DNA of 45,381 nt, from positions 1 through 45,381 of the forward strand of contig CAKUHJ010000002.1 of the NCBI GenBank assembly GCA_934655935.1, written 5' to 3'. This DNA comes from an uncultured Oscillospiraceae bacterium. Its GTDB lineage: Bacteria; Bacillota; Clostridia; Oscillospirales; Oscillospiraceae. Both the position numbers and the translations under genes were made by a program. Shown one piece after another: positions 34,266-42,429 of the stretch. Under the pieces are notes generated by a model. That model was not told the DNA's origin. It saw only the letters and a list, made by a program, of their open reading frames with translations, and searched no databases. Positions within the stretch are counted from its first letter, which is position 1. Every line of letters starts with the position of its first letter.

Positions 34266-35200
34266 TACAACGAAACCTCCTTCTTGGAAGTCGCGCTGTA
34301 TTGCCCGATGGAAATTGCAGCGACGATCAGAATGAAGACCATGCATTTTGCCGCACCGAAGGCAAGGCGGTTATTGGAGAAGGCCGTTACGAAAATATTC
34401 AGCGTCACGCCCTCGGAGGAGCGGAACGGGTTGCCGTTGGTCAGGGAGATGTTCGTATCATAGAGCAGCATCGCCCAGTTAATGGCAATGAAGAGGCAGC
34501 GCGTGATGGTCGGACGAAGCATCGGGAGCGTGATTCTGAAAAGTCTCTGAACGCTGTTCGCACCGTCGATGCTGGCCGCCTCCATGTAGACGTTGTCGAT
34601 AGAAGCAAGGCCGCTTCCATAAATGATCATCAGATAGCCGGACAGCGACCAGGTCATAACAATGACCAAAGCCCAGAAGGAGGACTCAGGGGTTGCAAAC
34701 CAGCTCTGGGAAAACCAGGCGATTCCGGTGATCTCGCCGATCTTCGGGAAAACATTCTGAATAATAAACCGCCACAGATAGCCCAGAACCACACCGCCGA
34801 TGACGCGGGGAATGTAGATGAGCGCGCGGAAGAAATTCCGGTAGGGAATGTTCTTTGAAAGAATAAAGGCCCAGATAAAGCCGATCAGATTGGAAAGCGT
34901 GACAACCACCAGAGAAAACTTGATGGTAAACCACATGCTCTGCCAGAATTTTGTATCGCGGAAGACCTTTTTGTACTGCGTGAGGCCGACAAATTTAAAC
35001 GTGGGATCAATTCCATTCCAATCCGTAAAGGAATAAATGAATTCCGTAATCAGCGGATACAAAAAAATCAGGGAAAACAGAATGATCGCCGGGCCCATGA
35101 AGAGGACATAGTCTGCGCCAAGCCTCATCTGCCGGATGCGCCGCATCCGTTCGCGGCCTTCTGTTTGCTGCTTCCTTTCCGCATCGAGTTTTTCTTTCAA
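34265..35200 (-). CDS. Sugar ABC transporter, permease (MalF type), TTG start
   Basis: 311 residues. After a charged head (LKEKLDAERKQQTEGRERMRRIRQMRLG) come six spans beginning DYVLFMGPAIILFSLIFLYPLI and the EAA loop VYMEAASIDGANSVQRLFRITLPMLRPT. The TTG start at 35200 is chosen because GGAGGG lies about eight bases upstream; ATG codons further upstream have no ribosome site and would translate the leader. First gene of a five-gene operon: two permeases, binding protein, bicupin A, bicupin B. Confidence 0.88.
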   Translation of the reverse strand: MKEKLDAERKQQTEGRERMRRIRQMRLGADYVLFMGPAIILFSLIFLYPLITEFIYSFTDWNGIDPTFKFVGLTQYKKVFRDTKFWQSMWFTIKFSLVVVTLSNLIGFIWAFILSKNIPYRNFFRALIYIPRVIGGVVLGYLWRFIIQNVFPKIGEITGIAWFSQSWFATPESSFWALVIVMTWSLSGYLMIIYGSGLASIDNVYMEAASIDGANSVQRLFRITLPMLRPTITRCLFIAINWAMLLYDTNISLTNGNPFRSSEGVTLNIFVTAFSNNRLAFGAAKCMVFILIVAAISIGQYSATSKKEVSL

Positions 35201-35361
35201 AGTCTTTTCCCTCCTGCCTTGTAAATAGGCCTGCATGCCAAGCAGCCTGATGGCTGCCTCCCCCGGCACGCCGCCATATTGTCTGTATCCTTCGCCGTAG
35301 GCGGCAAACAATACGCTGACGACCACCCTATATGTGCGTTTAAAATGTGTTTTTTCCTGTA

Positions 35362-35375
35362 TAAACTTGAGTAAA
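35362..35375. promoter_or_regulatory. LacI-type operator-like palindrome inside the transporter leader
   Basis: TAAACTTGAGTAAA, 11 of 14 positions identical to the site before the URO-D gene. It lies about 160 bases before the permease start, within the long untranslated leader, where a bound repressor could act as a roadblock. Confidence 0.5.
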
Positions 35376-35562
35376 TACGAATTTTAACAAGAAGCCGCGA
35401 AATGGGTCTTCCGCAGGCTTTCCAAAAAACATAATATGCGCACAAATATACAGCCGTTCTGCCCCGGTCCTCTGTTCCAGCCAGCCGGGTCAGGAATGAC
35501 GGCGGCGGAATGCGGCGATACACGCGCGCAGAATGTTAGCATCTTACACAGTTTTCTTCATG

Positions 35563-35576
35563 TCGACACGAGTTGA
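35563..35576. promoter_or_regulatory. LacI-type operator-like palindrome at the transcription start
   Basis: TCGACACGAGTTGA with a central CG, 10 of 14 positions identical to the site at 38520-38533. It begins 8 bases after the -10 box, so it covers the +1 region: the classic place for a repressor. Confidence 0.55.
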
Positions 35577-35583
35577 TATGTTG

Positions 35584-35612
35584 ATATTAGCATAATCCGG
35601 CAGAGCTGTCAA
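35584..35612 (-). promoter_or_regulatory. Consensus promoter of the sugar ABC-bicupin operon
   Basis: TTGACA (35607-35612), 17-base spacer and TAATAT (35584-35589) on the minus strand. Near-perfect sigma-A elements that need repression to be silent. Confidence 0.82.
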
Positions 35613-35736
35613 TCCTTTTCGACAAAAAAGTTTGGCGCATACATTCTGATCAGATTTGTTCTTCCCGCGTGGACATCTCGCCGCGAGCTCGCATAATTAT
35701 TATACATTTCATGCATATCTGCGGTCAGACCTCCCA

Positions 35737-37137
35737 TTATCTGCGCGCCTGCGCAGAGATTCTGCGGCTGCACCAGAAGCACGCCAGCGTCCGCACAATC
35801 CAGTCAAGTCCCATGACGATCCACAGCGCGACAAGTCCGCCCTGAAGCAGCTTCACCGCCGCGAAGCTCATCGGAACGCGGATCAGCCACATCCCAAGCA
35901 GCGCGATCAGGAACGGCCAGATTGTTTTTCCTCTGGCCTTCATTACGCCGGTCAGGACATTGTTGATCGCCAGGCATGGCTCTACAAGAGCTTCCACACG
36001 CAGAAGCAGCGCCCCCGTCTGAATTACGCTCTGCTCTTCAATAAACAGCCCCATAAGCTGCGGCGCAAATACAAACATGGCCGTGGCCATGACGCACATG
36101 ACAAGAATGTTGTAGCAAAGGCATTTCTTTGTATAAAGATTCGCAAGCTCCTCTTTCCCCGCTCCCGCGGCCTGCGCTACGAGCGTCGTCGCCGCAACGC
36201 CAAAGCCGTTTGCCGGCAGATAGCAGATGGATTCTGCGGTATTGGCCAGCTGATGCGCCGCCAGGGCGGCCGTGCCCATGCCGGCAGCAAGCGAGGATAC
36301 CAGAATCTGCCCGGAATTCAAAAGCACCCGCTCCAGCAGCAGCGGAAAGCTCAGCCTCCCCATCTGCCGCATGATCGCAGGATTGACCCGGAAGCGGTCC
36401 GAAACGTGAATACTGTACGGATTCTTTTTCCGGAAGAGCGCGGAAAGCATCAGCACGCCGGCGAACACCGCCGCGAGCAGCGACGCCCATGCCGCTCCGC
36501 GGACGCCCATCCCCGCGCCAGGCAGAGGAAGCTTCCTTCCAAAGAGCACAATGGTTCTGGAGGGGTAAATCAGCAGGAAATTCAGCGCGACATTGATCAC
36601 ATTCAAACATGCGTTATAAAGCATCGGCGTTTTCGTATTTCCAAGCCCGCGGGTGATGGCGCTCGTGACTGCAAGCATCAGCTGAAACAGCAGTCCCGCT
36701 GTGATAATGCGCAGATATGCAATCGAATCGTCGAGAATTTCCGCCTCAACGCCCATCAGCCGGGCATAATTCGGCGCAATGAGCATACAGGCAAGCAGAC
36801 TCATCGAAATTCCTATCACAAAAATTCCAATCACTGCCTGGCGAATGATTTCCTTTGCCGCTTCTGCTTCGCCGCGGCCTACCGCACGGGCCGCAAGCAC
36901 GGAAAAGCCCGTGGAAACGCTCAAATTGACGCCGTTGATCAGCCATGTCAAGGGAACGTTCACGGACACGGCCGCAGCCTCATTGACGCCGAGCGCGCCG
37001 ACCATTGCCGTGTCCACATAGTTCACCAGCGTCTGCAGAATCTGCTCGACAATTGCCGGCCACGCCAGCAAAAGGATGATCCTTGTTTTGGATACTGCCG
37101 GGTTCAGCGGGTTTAAGTAGGCCGTCACAGCTGCCAT
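35737..37137 (-). CDS. MATE-family efflux transporter
   Basis: 466 residues with about 12 hydrophobic segments in two MatE halves, the first starting IILLLAWPAIVEQILQTLVNYVDTAMVGALG and the second FPLLLERVLLNSGQILVSSLAAGMGTAALAAHQLANT. Cation-coupled export of drugs or metabolites. The start at 37137 has AGAGG four bases upstream, and further upstream the frame runs into the terminator hairpin at 37223-37253. It lies between the sugar ABC operon and the URO-D gene on the same strand; a role in exporting a pathway by-product is possible but unproven. Confidence 0.88.
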   Translation of the reverse strand: MAAVTAYLNPLNPAVSKTRIILLLAWPAIVEQILQTLVNYVDTAMVGALGVNEAAAVSVNVPLTWLINGVNLSVSTGFSVLAARAVGRGEAEAAKEIIRQAVIGIFVIGISMSLLACMLIAPNYARLMGVEAEILDDSIAYLRIITAGLLFQLMLAVTSAITRGLGNTKTPMLYNACLNVINVALNFLLIYPSRTIVLFGRKLPLPGAGMGVRGAAWASLLAAVFAGVLMLSALFRKKNPYSIHVSDRFRVNPAIMRQMGRLSFPLLLERVLLNSGQILVSSLAAGMGTAALAAHQLANTAESICYLPANGFGVAATTLVAQAAGAGKEELANLYTKKCLCYNILVMCVMATAMFVFAPQLMGLFIEEQSVIQTGALLLRVEALVEPCLAINNVLTGVMKARGKTIWPFLIALLGMWLIRVPMSFAAVKLLQGGLVALWIVMGLDWIVRTLACFWCSRRISAQARR

Positions 37138-37222
37138 CGCACCTCTTTTCGCCGCTTCTGCGGCGCAGCGTTCCTTCCCGCATTGCCGAAGCCCGCAGCG
37201 GGTTACCTCTGTGGTTTTTTGG

Positions 37223-37253
37223 AAAAAGCGTGCCATTTTCGCGCATGGCACGC
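37223..37253 (-). terminator. Terminator between the URO-D gene and the MATE gene
   Basis: 9-bp arms GCGTGCCAT/ATGGCACGC with an 8-base loop followed by TTTTT on the minus strand. A second stem (TCCGGCCTG/CAGGCCGGA, 37265-37300 region) lies just before it. Confidence 0.82.
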
Positions 37254-37328
37254 CTGATTTTCTGTCCGGCCTGCCGCAGGGGCCCCCACGACAGGCCGGA
37301 ATATTCAGAGCTTAGGCCTTATGTGCGC

Positions 37329-38486
37329 TCAGTCGAACCGGCCGTATTTCTGAATTCCATACATGACGGCGCGCAAGCTCGTCAGCTTTGTTCCGCAGTT
37401 CACAGAGCCGGCGGTTGCAACCTTCAGGCCGCGCGTTCCGAGGGCCTTGGCCATTTCGCAGTCTCTGCGGACCTCTCCGATGATCTTTTCTTCGTCGTTG
37501 GTCAGAAGCGTCATCGGGTTCAGGCAGCCCTCCACGCAGACGTCCGGCATATATTTCCGGATCTGGTCAAGAAGCACCGTCGGTCCAAAATTGACCTGCG
37601 TGAAATGCAGCTTTGACAGGATCGGCAGCAAATGCGCCATCTCGGAGTCGGAGTGCTGGAAGCGGCAGTTCTGCAGTCTGTCCGGGCAGGTGTACTGGAA
37701 AATATCATTCAGGATCGGGAACGCGTATTCTTCATACAGGTCCTCATTCAGCATGCAGCAGAAATCGTCATTGAAGCGATAGCCGTAGTGCATTTTCGCA
37801 ACCTTCTCCGCGCCGGCCTCTTCGTTAAAGATATCGATATAGCCGCGCAGCATTCTGTGGATATCGTCAAAGAAGCGGTGGGCAAGGTCCTCTTCCTCCA
37901 GCATCAGCATGACCGTCTTTTCTACGCCGAAAAGCGACATCGCCAGCGTAACCGGGCCGCGGACCCGGCGGCCATACCACCATGCGTCCGGCGTTTCGCC
38001 GGTTTCCTCAAAGATTCTCTTCTTTTCGGACTCCCAGTTTGCCGGGAGAATAAATTCCCGCAGATTGTCAATCCGCTTTTCCGCCCGGTCCAGCTCTTTT
38101 TCAAGGTCCTGCGGCGTATGGAGGTCTGCTTCCAGCCATTCCAGGTCATTTTTCATGACATAGCGGCCGCCGAAGATTTCGCCGTGCAGGCGAACCTTCG
38201 GAAATTTCTGATGCGGCGGCATAACCTCGCTTATGACGCGCTTGCCGATGATCTTTTCCGCCTTGTCGTTATAGCGCTTCCGATATTCCAGCATTTCCGC
38301 CGGCGGCACGGGCGCCCACGGGTTAATCGGCAGCTCCAGCTCGCCAATTACCGCCTCATCCTCCAGGTAGAAGCCAAACGCGACCTGCTTGGCATCCTTA
38401 CAGAAGCAATTGTCGCGCAGCGCGACTTCGTTATCCCTCCAGAACTGTTCCAGGTCAAGGTCCGGATATCTCAGTTGTTCTTCCAT
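37329..38486 (-). CDS. Uroporphyrinogen decarboxylase-fold protein of unknown substrate
   Basis: 385 residues of the wide URO-D/MtaA/CmuA superfamily. Recognised by the family-style middle (RVRGPVTLAMSLFGVEKTVMLMLEEEDLAHRFFDDIHRM), a barrel strand with Cys/His candidates (CRFQHSDSEMAHLLPILSKLHFTQVNFGP, EGCLNP) and the terminal AGSVNCGTKLTSLRAVMYGIQKYGRFD. Such paralogues in gut anaerobes are not heme enzymes; some relatives act on methyl groups with corrinoid partners, but no corrinoid protein is nearby. It sits between the LacI regulator and the MATE gene in the uronate island and has a LacI-type operator upstream. AGGAGG before the ATG fixes the start. Confidence 0.78.
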   Translation of the reverse strand: MEEQLRYPDLDLEQFWRDNEVALRDNCFCKDAKQVAFGFYLEDEAVIGELELPINPWAPVPPAEMLEYRKRYNDKAEKIIGKRVISEVMPPHQKFPKVRLHGEIFGGRYVMKNDLEWLEADLHTPQDLEKELDRAEKRIDNLREFILPANWESEKKRIFEETGETPDAWWYGRRVRGPVTLAMSLFGVEKTVMLMLEEEDLAHRFFDDIHRMLRGYIDIFNEEAGAEKVAKMHYGYRFNDDFCCMLNEDLYEEYAFPILNDIFQYTCPDRLQNCRFQHSDSEMAHLLPILSKLHFTQVNFGPTVLLDQIRKYMPDVCVEGCLNPMTLLTNDEEKIIGEVRRDCEMAKALGTRGLKVATAGSVNCGTKLTSLRAVMYGIQKYGRFD

Positions 38487-38519
38487 ATACTTCCTCCTAA
38501 TTGATTGATCCTGTTTTAA

Positions 38520-38533
38520 TTGACTCGAGTAAA
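38520..38533. promoter_or_regulatory. LacI-type operator before the URO-D gene
   Basis: TTGACTCGAGTAAA: a 14-bp near-perfect palindrome (one mismatch pair) with the central CG typical of LacI-family sites. It lies 34 bases before the URO-D start codon and just after the lacI-type gene. Confidence 0.6.
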
Positions 38534-38572
38534 CATTGCGCGGAAAACCGCCAAGGTTTGCTTTCTGACGTT

Positions 38573-39613
38573 TCAGGTGCTGCAGCGTTCATGCAGCTTC
38601 ATTGGGTAACGGATACAGACCGGCGCTTCCTTCAGCCGGCTGGCTGTCAGGATATCCACGCTGGCATGTGCAATCTCCGCCTTCGGATAAGAAACCGTGC
38701 TCAGCTCCGGATTGCTGTTTTTCGCCGACGCCGTACCGCCGAATCCCATGACCGCGATATCCTCCGGTATGCGATAGCCGCGCTTCTGAAGATACGAAAT
38801 ACTTCGCACCGCTTCGGCGTCATTCGCAATGACAAATGCCGTCCGCTCCGAGCCGCAGGTTCGGTTGTAAAACTCCAGTGCCTGATCGAGAAATGTCATC
38901 AAAAGCTGTGGACTGTCCTTTTCGCCCAGCTTCTGATAGATATAAAAAACATCCCGGTGCAGCAGGAGGCCTCTTTTTGCCGCGGCCTGCAGGAATGCGT
39001 ACAGCCGGATGCCGTCGCCATAGGGGCGCTTTTCGTCCGGCATCAGCCGCGTATAGGTACTCGCGATATAAAACAGCTTCCGATACCCCTTGACGTCCAC
39101 AAGGTGGTGAACCATCTGCTCCATGCCGCCTTCAATATCGCCGGTTACAACCGAAATATCCGCAGAGAGGTCGTCGTACATTTTTGTCTGGAACAGCACC
39201 GTCGGCGCGCACTGCGCGCATTGGCGCAGCTGATCGGCGTTGAACATGCTGTTTGCTACAAAGATTCCGTCGCACTGGCGGGAAAGGAGCATGTCCAGAT
39301 AAAACGGAATCTTTTCCGCCGAGCAGGAGCTGAAGGTCACATAATAGCCCTTTTCAAATGCATAGTTTTCCATTTCATAGGCCAGTTCGAGAAACAGCTC
39401 GTTGCGGATATCATCCGAAACAAACAGCAGCTGCCGGCCGCTGTGCGTCTTCAGGGACTTTGCAAAATAGTTCGGGCTGTATCCCAACGCGCGGATTGCG
39501 TCGTTCACCGCTTTTCGCTTTTCTTCGCTGACATAGTTGGAATTGTTCAGCACATAAGAAACCACGGCCGGAGATACCCCGGCAAGCCTTGCAACATCGT
39601 TTCTGTTTGCCAT
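38573..39613 (-). CDS. LacI-family transcriptional regulator
   Basis: 346 residues. N-terminal HTH and hinge MANRNDVARLAGVSPAVVSYVLNNSNYVSEEKRKAVNDAIRALGYSPNYFAKSLK (1-55), then a periplasmic-binding-like effector domain with GIFVANS, FVIANDAEAVRSISYLQKRGYRIPEDIAVMGFGG and SYPKAEIA. The ATG at 39613 with AGGAGG close before it starts exactly at the HTH; upstream codons in frame are not used. Likely represses the URO-D gene and the sugar ABC-bicupin operon through the three related palindromes; the effector is presumably a uronate intermediate. Confidence 0.94.
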   Translation of the reverse strand: MANRNDVARLAGVSPAVVSYVLNNSNYVSEEKRKAVNDAIRALGYSPNYFAKSLKTHSGRQLLFVSDDIRNELFLELAYEMENYAFEKGYYVTFSSCSAEKIPFYLDMLLSRQCDGIFVANSMFNADQLRQCAQCAPTVLFQTKMYDDLSADISVVTGDIEGGMEQMVHHLVDVKGYRKLFYIASTYTRLMPDEKRPYGDGIRLYAFLQAAAKRGLLLHRDVFYIYQKLGEKDSPQLLMTFLDQALEFYNRTCGSERTAFVIANDAEAVRSISYLQKRGYRIPEDIAVMGFGGTASAKNSNPELSTVSYPKAEIAHASVDILTASRLKEAPVCIRYPMKLHERCST

Positions 39614-39750
39614 TCCTGCCTCCTGAAGCGCATCCACGAAACGGTCTCCACCGTTGAAACCGCAAAGCAGCGCCGGGTTATCGGTCGGCATCGGTCTGCA
39701 CAAAGTGAAAGCTCACGCATCGTTTGATTCTATCTAAAAGTTATAAAATA

Positions 39751-39779
39751 AGTATAGTTCACTTCCACCTTTTTGTCAA
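39751..39779 (-). promoter_or_regulatory. Promoter of the lacI-type gene
   Basis: TTGACA (39774-39779), 17-base spacer and TATACT (39751-39756) on the minus strand, in the 177-base gap after uxaC. Likely also transcribes the URO-D gene, as no terminator separates them. Confidence 0.8.
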
Positions 39780-39790
39780 TTGATCCGCGC

Positions 39791-41209
39791 TTACTTCAGA
39801 AGACTGCCAAAGCCAAAATAGCGCACCGCATTGTTGTAGCAGATATTTTCGATCATCTGCCCGAGTGCCGGTGCATCCGCCGGATATTCTCCCGCTTCCA
39901 CAAGGCCGCCCAGCAGATTGCACAGAATCCTCCGGAAGTACTCATGGCGCGTATAGCTCAGGAAGCTTCTTGAATCCGTCAGCATGCCGTTGAACGCAGA
40001 CAGGGTCCCCAGGTTCATGACGCTGCGCATCTGCGCCTGCATGCCGTCCTTATTATCGTTGAACCACCAGGCCGAGCCCTGCTGGATTCTGCCCGGAATG
40101 TCGCTGTCCGTCTGGAAGCAGCCGGCAACCGTATTGATAATCCCGTTATCCGCCGGATTCAGCGAATAAAGAATGGTCTTCGGCAGCGCGGACTGCGTAT
40201 CCAACAGATCCAGCAGCCTTGCCAGAGCTGCGGCGTTCGCTCCGTCGTTCATGGCGTCATAGCCGGTGTCCGGGCCAAGCTTTGCAAACATCCGGGACGA
40301 ATTGTTGCGAAGGCAGCCGAAGTGCAGCTGCATAACCCAGCCGCGGCGGGCATATTCCTTTCCCACCGTGAGCAGCAGCGCCGTATGATAGGCCGTCTGC
40401 TCCTGCAGGGTAAGCGGCTGACCGTTTCTGGCCTTTTGGAAAATATCTGCAAGCTCGGCCTCGCTCGCCGGCTGGCAGAAGCAGAAATCCAGCGCATGGT
40501 CGCTGACGCGGCAGCCCCGCCCGGCGAAGAAGGCGATTCTTTCAAGAAGCGCACGGCGCATATCGTCCATTGTGCAAATGGGGAAGCCTGCCGCCGCTTC
40601 CAGCTTTTTCAGATATGCCGGAAATTCCGGCTTGTCCGCACGCATCGCCTTGTCCGGGCGGAACGCCGGCAGGACCACCGCAGGGACGTCCGGGTCCTTG
40701 GCAAGCTGCCGATGCGCCGCGAGCGTATCCGCCGGATCATCCGTTGTGCAAATCAGCTTTACATTCGATTTGCGGATGATTCCGCGTACGCCGAAATCAT
40801 CCTGCGCAAGCATCCGGTTGCAATGCGCGTAAATCTCCGCCGCATTTTTCCCGTTCAGCGGCTCCGTTACGCCAAAATAACGCTGCAGCTCCAGGTGCGT
40901 CCAATGGTAAAGCGGGTTTCCGATCAGATTCGGTACGGTTTCCGCCCATCTCTGGAATTTTACGTCATCCGGCGCGTTCCCGGTAATCTCGTTTTCCGCA
41001 ACACCGCAGGCCCGCATGGCGCGCCACTTATAATGATCTCCGCCGAGCCAGACCTCCGTAATCGAATGGTAATGACGATCCTTCAGAGTTTCCGCCGGGT
41101 CAATATGGCAGTGATAATCGACAATCGGCAGGTGCTCCGCATATGTGTGAAAAAGCTCCTGCGCAAAGGGCGTTTCCAGCAGAAATTCACGGTTCATAAA
41201 AGGCTTCAT
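39791..41209 (-). CDS. uxaC: Glucuronate/galacturonate isomerase
   Basis: 472 residues. Amidohydrolase-related barrel that converts D-glucuronate to D-fructuronate and D-galacturonate to D-tagaturonate. Seen: MNREFLLETPFAQELFH, the metal-type VDYHCHIDPAE (His-x-His), SITEVWLGGDHYKWRAMRACG, LICTTDDPADTL, RGWVMQLHFGCLRNNSSRMF, SLNPADN and GWWFNDN-like AWWFNDNKDGM. Normal length for UxaC. AAGGAG lies ten bases before the ATG. It is divergent from the AraC regulator, whose product is a likely activator because the uxaC promoter has a good -10 (41289-41294) but no -35. Confidence 0.96.
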   Translation of the reverse strand: MKPFMNREFLLETPFAQELFHTYAEHLPIVDYHCHIDPAETLKDRHYHSITEVWLGGDHYKWRAMRACGVAENEITGNAPDDVKFQRWAETVPNLIGNPLYHWTHLELQRYFGVTEPLNGKNAAEIYAHCNRMLAQDDFGVRGIIRKSNVKLICTTDDPADTLAAHRQLAKDPDVPAVVLPAFRPDKAMRADKPEFPAYLKKLEAAAGFPICTMDDMRRALLERIAFFAGRGCRVSDHALDFCFCQPASEAELADIFQKARNGQPLTLQEQTAYHTALLLTVGKEYARRGWVMQLHFGCLRNNSSRMFAKLGPDTGYDAMNDGANAAALARLLDLLDTQSALPKTILYSLNPADNGIINTVAGCFQTDSDIPGRIQQGSAWWFNDNKDGMQAQMRSVMNLGTLSAFNGMLTDSRSFLSYTRHEYFRRILCNLLGGLVEAGEYPADAPALGQMIENICYNNAVRYFGFGSLLK

Positions 41210-41288
41210 TGCAGCGTCTCTCCTTTGTATCAAAACTTCAGCATATACAGGCCGTCGGCCTCTTCCCTTATGAAAATTCTTATGTTAT

Positions 41289-41294
41289 ATTATA
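41289..41294 (-). promoter_or_regulatory. -10 element of uxaC
   Basis: TATAAT on the minus strand, 80 bases before the uxaC ATG. The -35 position (41312-41317) reads ATTTTA, far from consensus, which suggests activator dependence. Confidence 0.5.
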
Positions 41295-41361
41295 AACGCA
41301 AAGTTTTTTTATAAAATAGGAATAATTGCGAAATAATATTGTTTATCTTGCTGTTTTTCTA

Positions 41362-41390
41362 TTGACACTTTTTCGGTACTGATATATTGT
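41362..41390 (+). promoter_or_regulatory. Promoter of the AraC-type gene
   Basis: TTGACA (41362-41367) with TATTGT (41385-41390) at 17 bases or TATATT at 15 bases, 16 bases before the ATG. Back to back with the uxaC promoter in a very AT-rich 197-base gap. Confidence 0.6.
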
Positions 41391-41406
41391 AGAAAAGGAT
41401 GATTTG

Positions 41407-42285
41407 ATGAAAAAAACGCTTTCTTCCTTTGATAATCGTCAGGTTATGCACAGACCGGACTATGAAATTCAGCACAAGCTGGATTCTTATCTGAAGGATG
41501 TGCAGCTGCACCACCACGATTTTTACGAGCTGTATTTTCTCGTCTCGGGCGATGTGACCTACTCGATCGAAAGCCGCATCTTCCATCTCATGCCGGGCGA
41601 TATGCTGCTGATCAGTCCGCAGGAGCTGCATTCGGCCATCATCCGGCCGGATATGGCGCCGTACGAGCGATATGTGCTGTGGATTGCGCCAGAGCTGCTG
41701 ACGGGCCTGTCTACCCGGCAGACAAATCTGCTGCAGTGCTTTTCCGGAAAGCCCGGCAGAAAAAATCTCCTGCATTTTTCTACGTCTGTCCGCAAATCCA
41801 TCCGTGATTTTATGGAAATGATTCTGCAGGAGTCCGAGCGGAGCGGCGGCAGCTTCGGCGCCGACCTTATGGAGCACGCGCTTATCACCGCTCTGCTGGT
41901 CCTGCTGAACCGGATTTCTGCCGAGCGGCGCGACGCCGCCGAAATCCCGGCCGACGCGCCGTCCGGCTCCGACGTGCTGATCACCAACGTCGTGGACTAT
42001 CTGAACCTTCATTACAGCGAACAGATTTCTCTGGATCAGCTTGCAGAGCAGTTCTTCGTCAGCAAGTTTCATCTTTCGCACACCTTCAGCCAGAATGTCG
42101 GGACCAGCGTTTACCGCTACCTGCAGAAAAAACGTCTGCAGATTGCCCGCCAGCTTCTGGCGCAGGGCGAAAAATCAAGCGTCGTCTATTCCCGCTGCGG
42201 CTTTTCGGATTATGCCGGCTTCTATCGCGCCTTCCGGGCAGAATACGGCGTGTCGCCCCGCAGCTATGCCATATCCGCCCGCTAG
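41407..42285 (+). CDS. AraC-family transcriptional regulator
   Basis: 292 residues. N-terminal cupin-like ligand domain (HHHDFYELYFLVSGDVTYSIESRIFHLMPGDMLLISPQELHSA), then two HTH motifs at the C-terminus (ISLDQLAEQFFVSKFHLSHTFSQNVGTSVYRYLQKKRLQIARQLL and VVYSRCGFSDYAGFYRAFRAEYGVSPRSY). The ATG at 41407 has AAGGA seven bases upstream. Divergent from uxaC and followed by uxaE, so probably activates both in response to a uronate or its keto form. Confidence 0.94.
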   Translation: MKKTLSSFDNRQVMHRPDYEIQHKLDSYLKDVQLHHHDFYELYFLVSGDVTYSIESRIFHLMPGDMLLISPQELHSAIIRPDMAPYERYVLWIAPELLTGLSTRQTNLLQCFSGKPGRKNLLHFSTSVRKSIRDFMEMILQESERSGGSFGADLMEHALITALLVLLNRISAERRDAAEIPADAPSGSDVLITNVVDYLNLHYSEQISLDQLAEQFFVSKFHLSHTFSQNVGTSVYRYLQKKRLQIARQLLAQGEKSSVVYSRCGFSDYAGFYRAFRAEYGVSPRSYAISAR

Positions 42286-42429
42286 CGCCCGGCCGTCAGC
42301 CGGCGTGTGCCGGCGCATATGCCCTTTGCAGAATCGGGAGCCTCTGCGCCCATAAACTCCGGGCCTCGCCGGGTCCCCGGACCGATTGGATCTGAGCCTC
42401 CCAAAAAATCATACAGGAGGCGGATACCC

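Larger units (their letters stand above)
35201..35577 (-). promoter_or_regulatory. Long leader of the sugar ABC operon, about 377 bases
   Basis: The stretch from the expected transcription start to the first permease carries no recognised gene or riboswitch. It holds the operator-like site at 35362-35375 and a short inverted CAGCC...GGCTG element around 35242-35256. Together with the promoter region it accounts for most of the 536-base gap up to the MATE gene; the part from 35613 to 35736 is AT-rich and I see nothing definite in it. Confidence 0.5.

Noticed and set aside
35197..35523. Small minus-strand gene in the leader of the sugar importer
   Set aside because: No ribosome site, odd composition, and it overlaps the first permease start. 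Better explained as untranslated leader.
37329..38486. Heme biosynthesis uroporphyrinogen decarboxylase (hemE)
   Set aside because: The N-terminal substrate motifs of HemE are not seen, the neighbours are sugar genes, and the ending resembles the broader URO-D superfamily.
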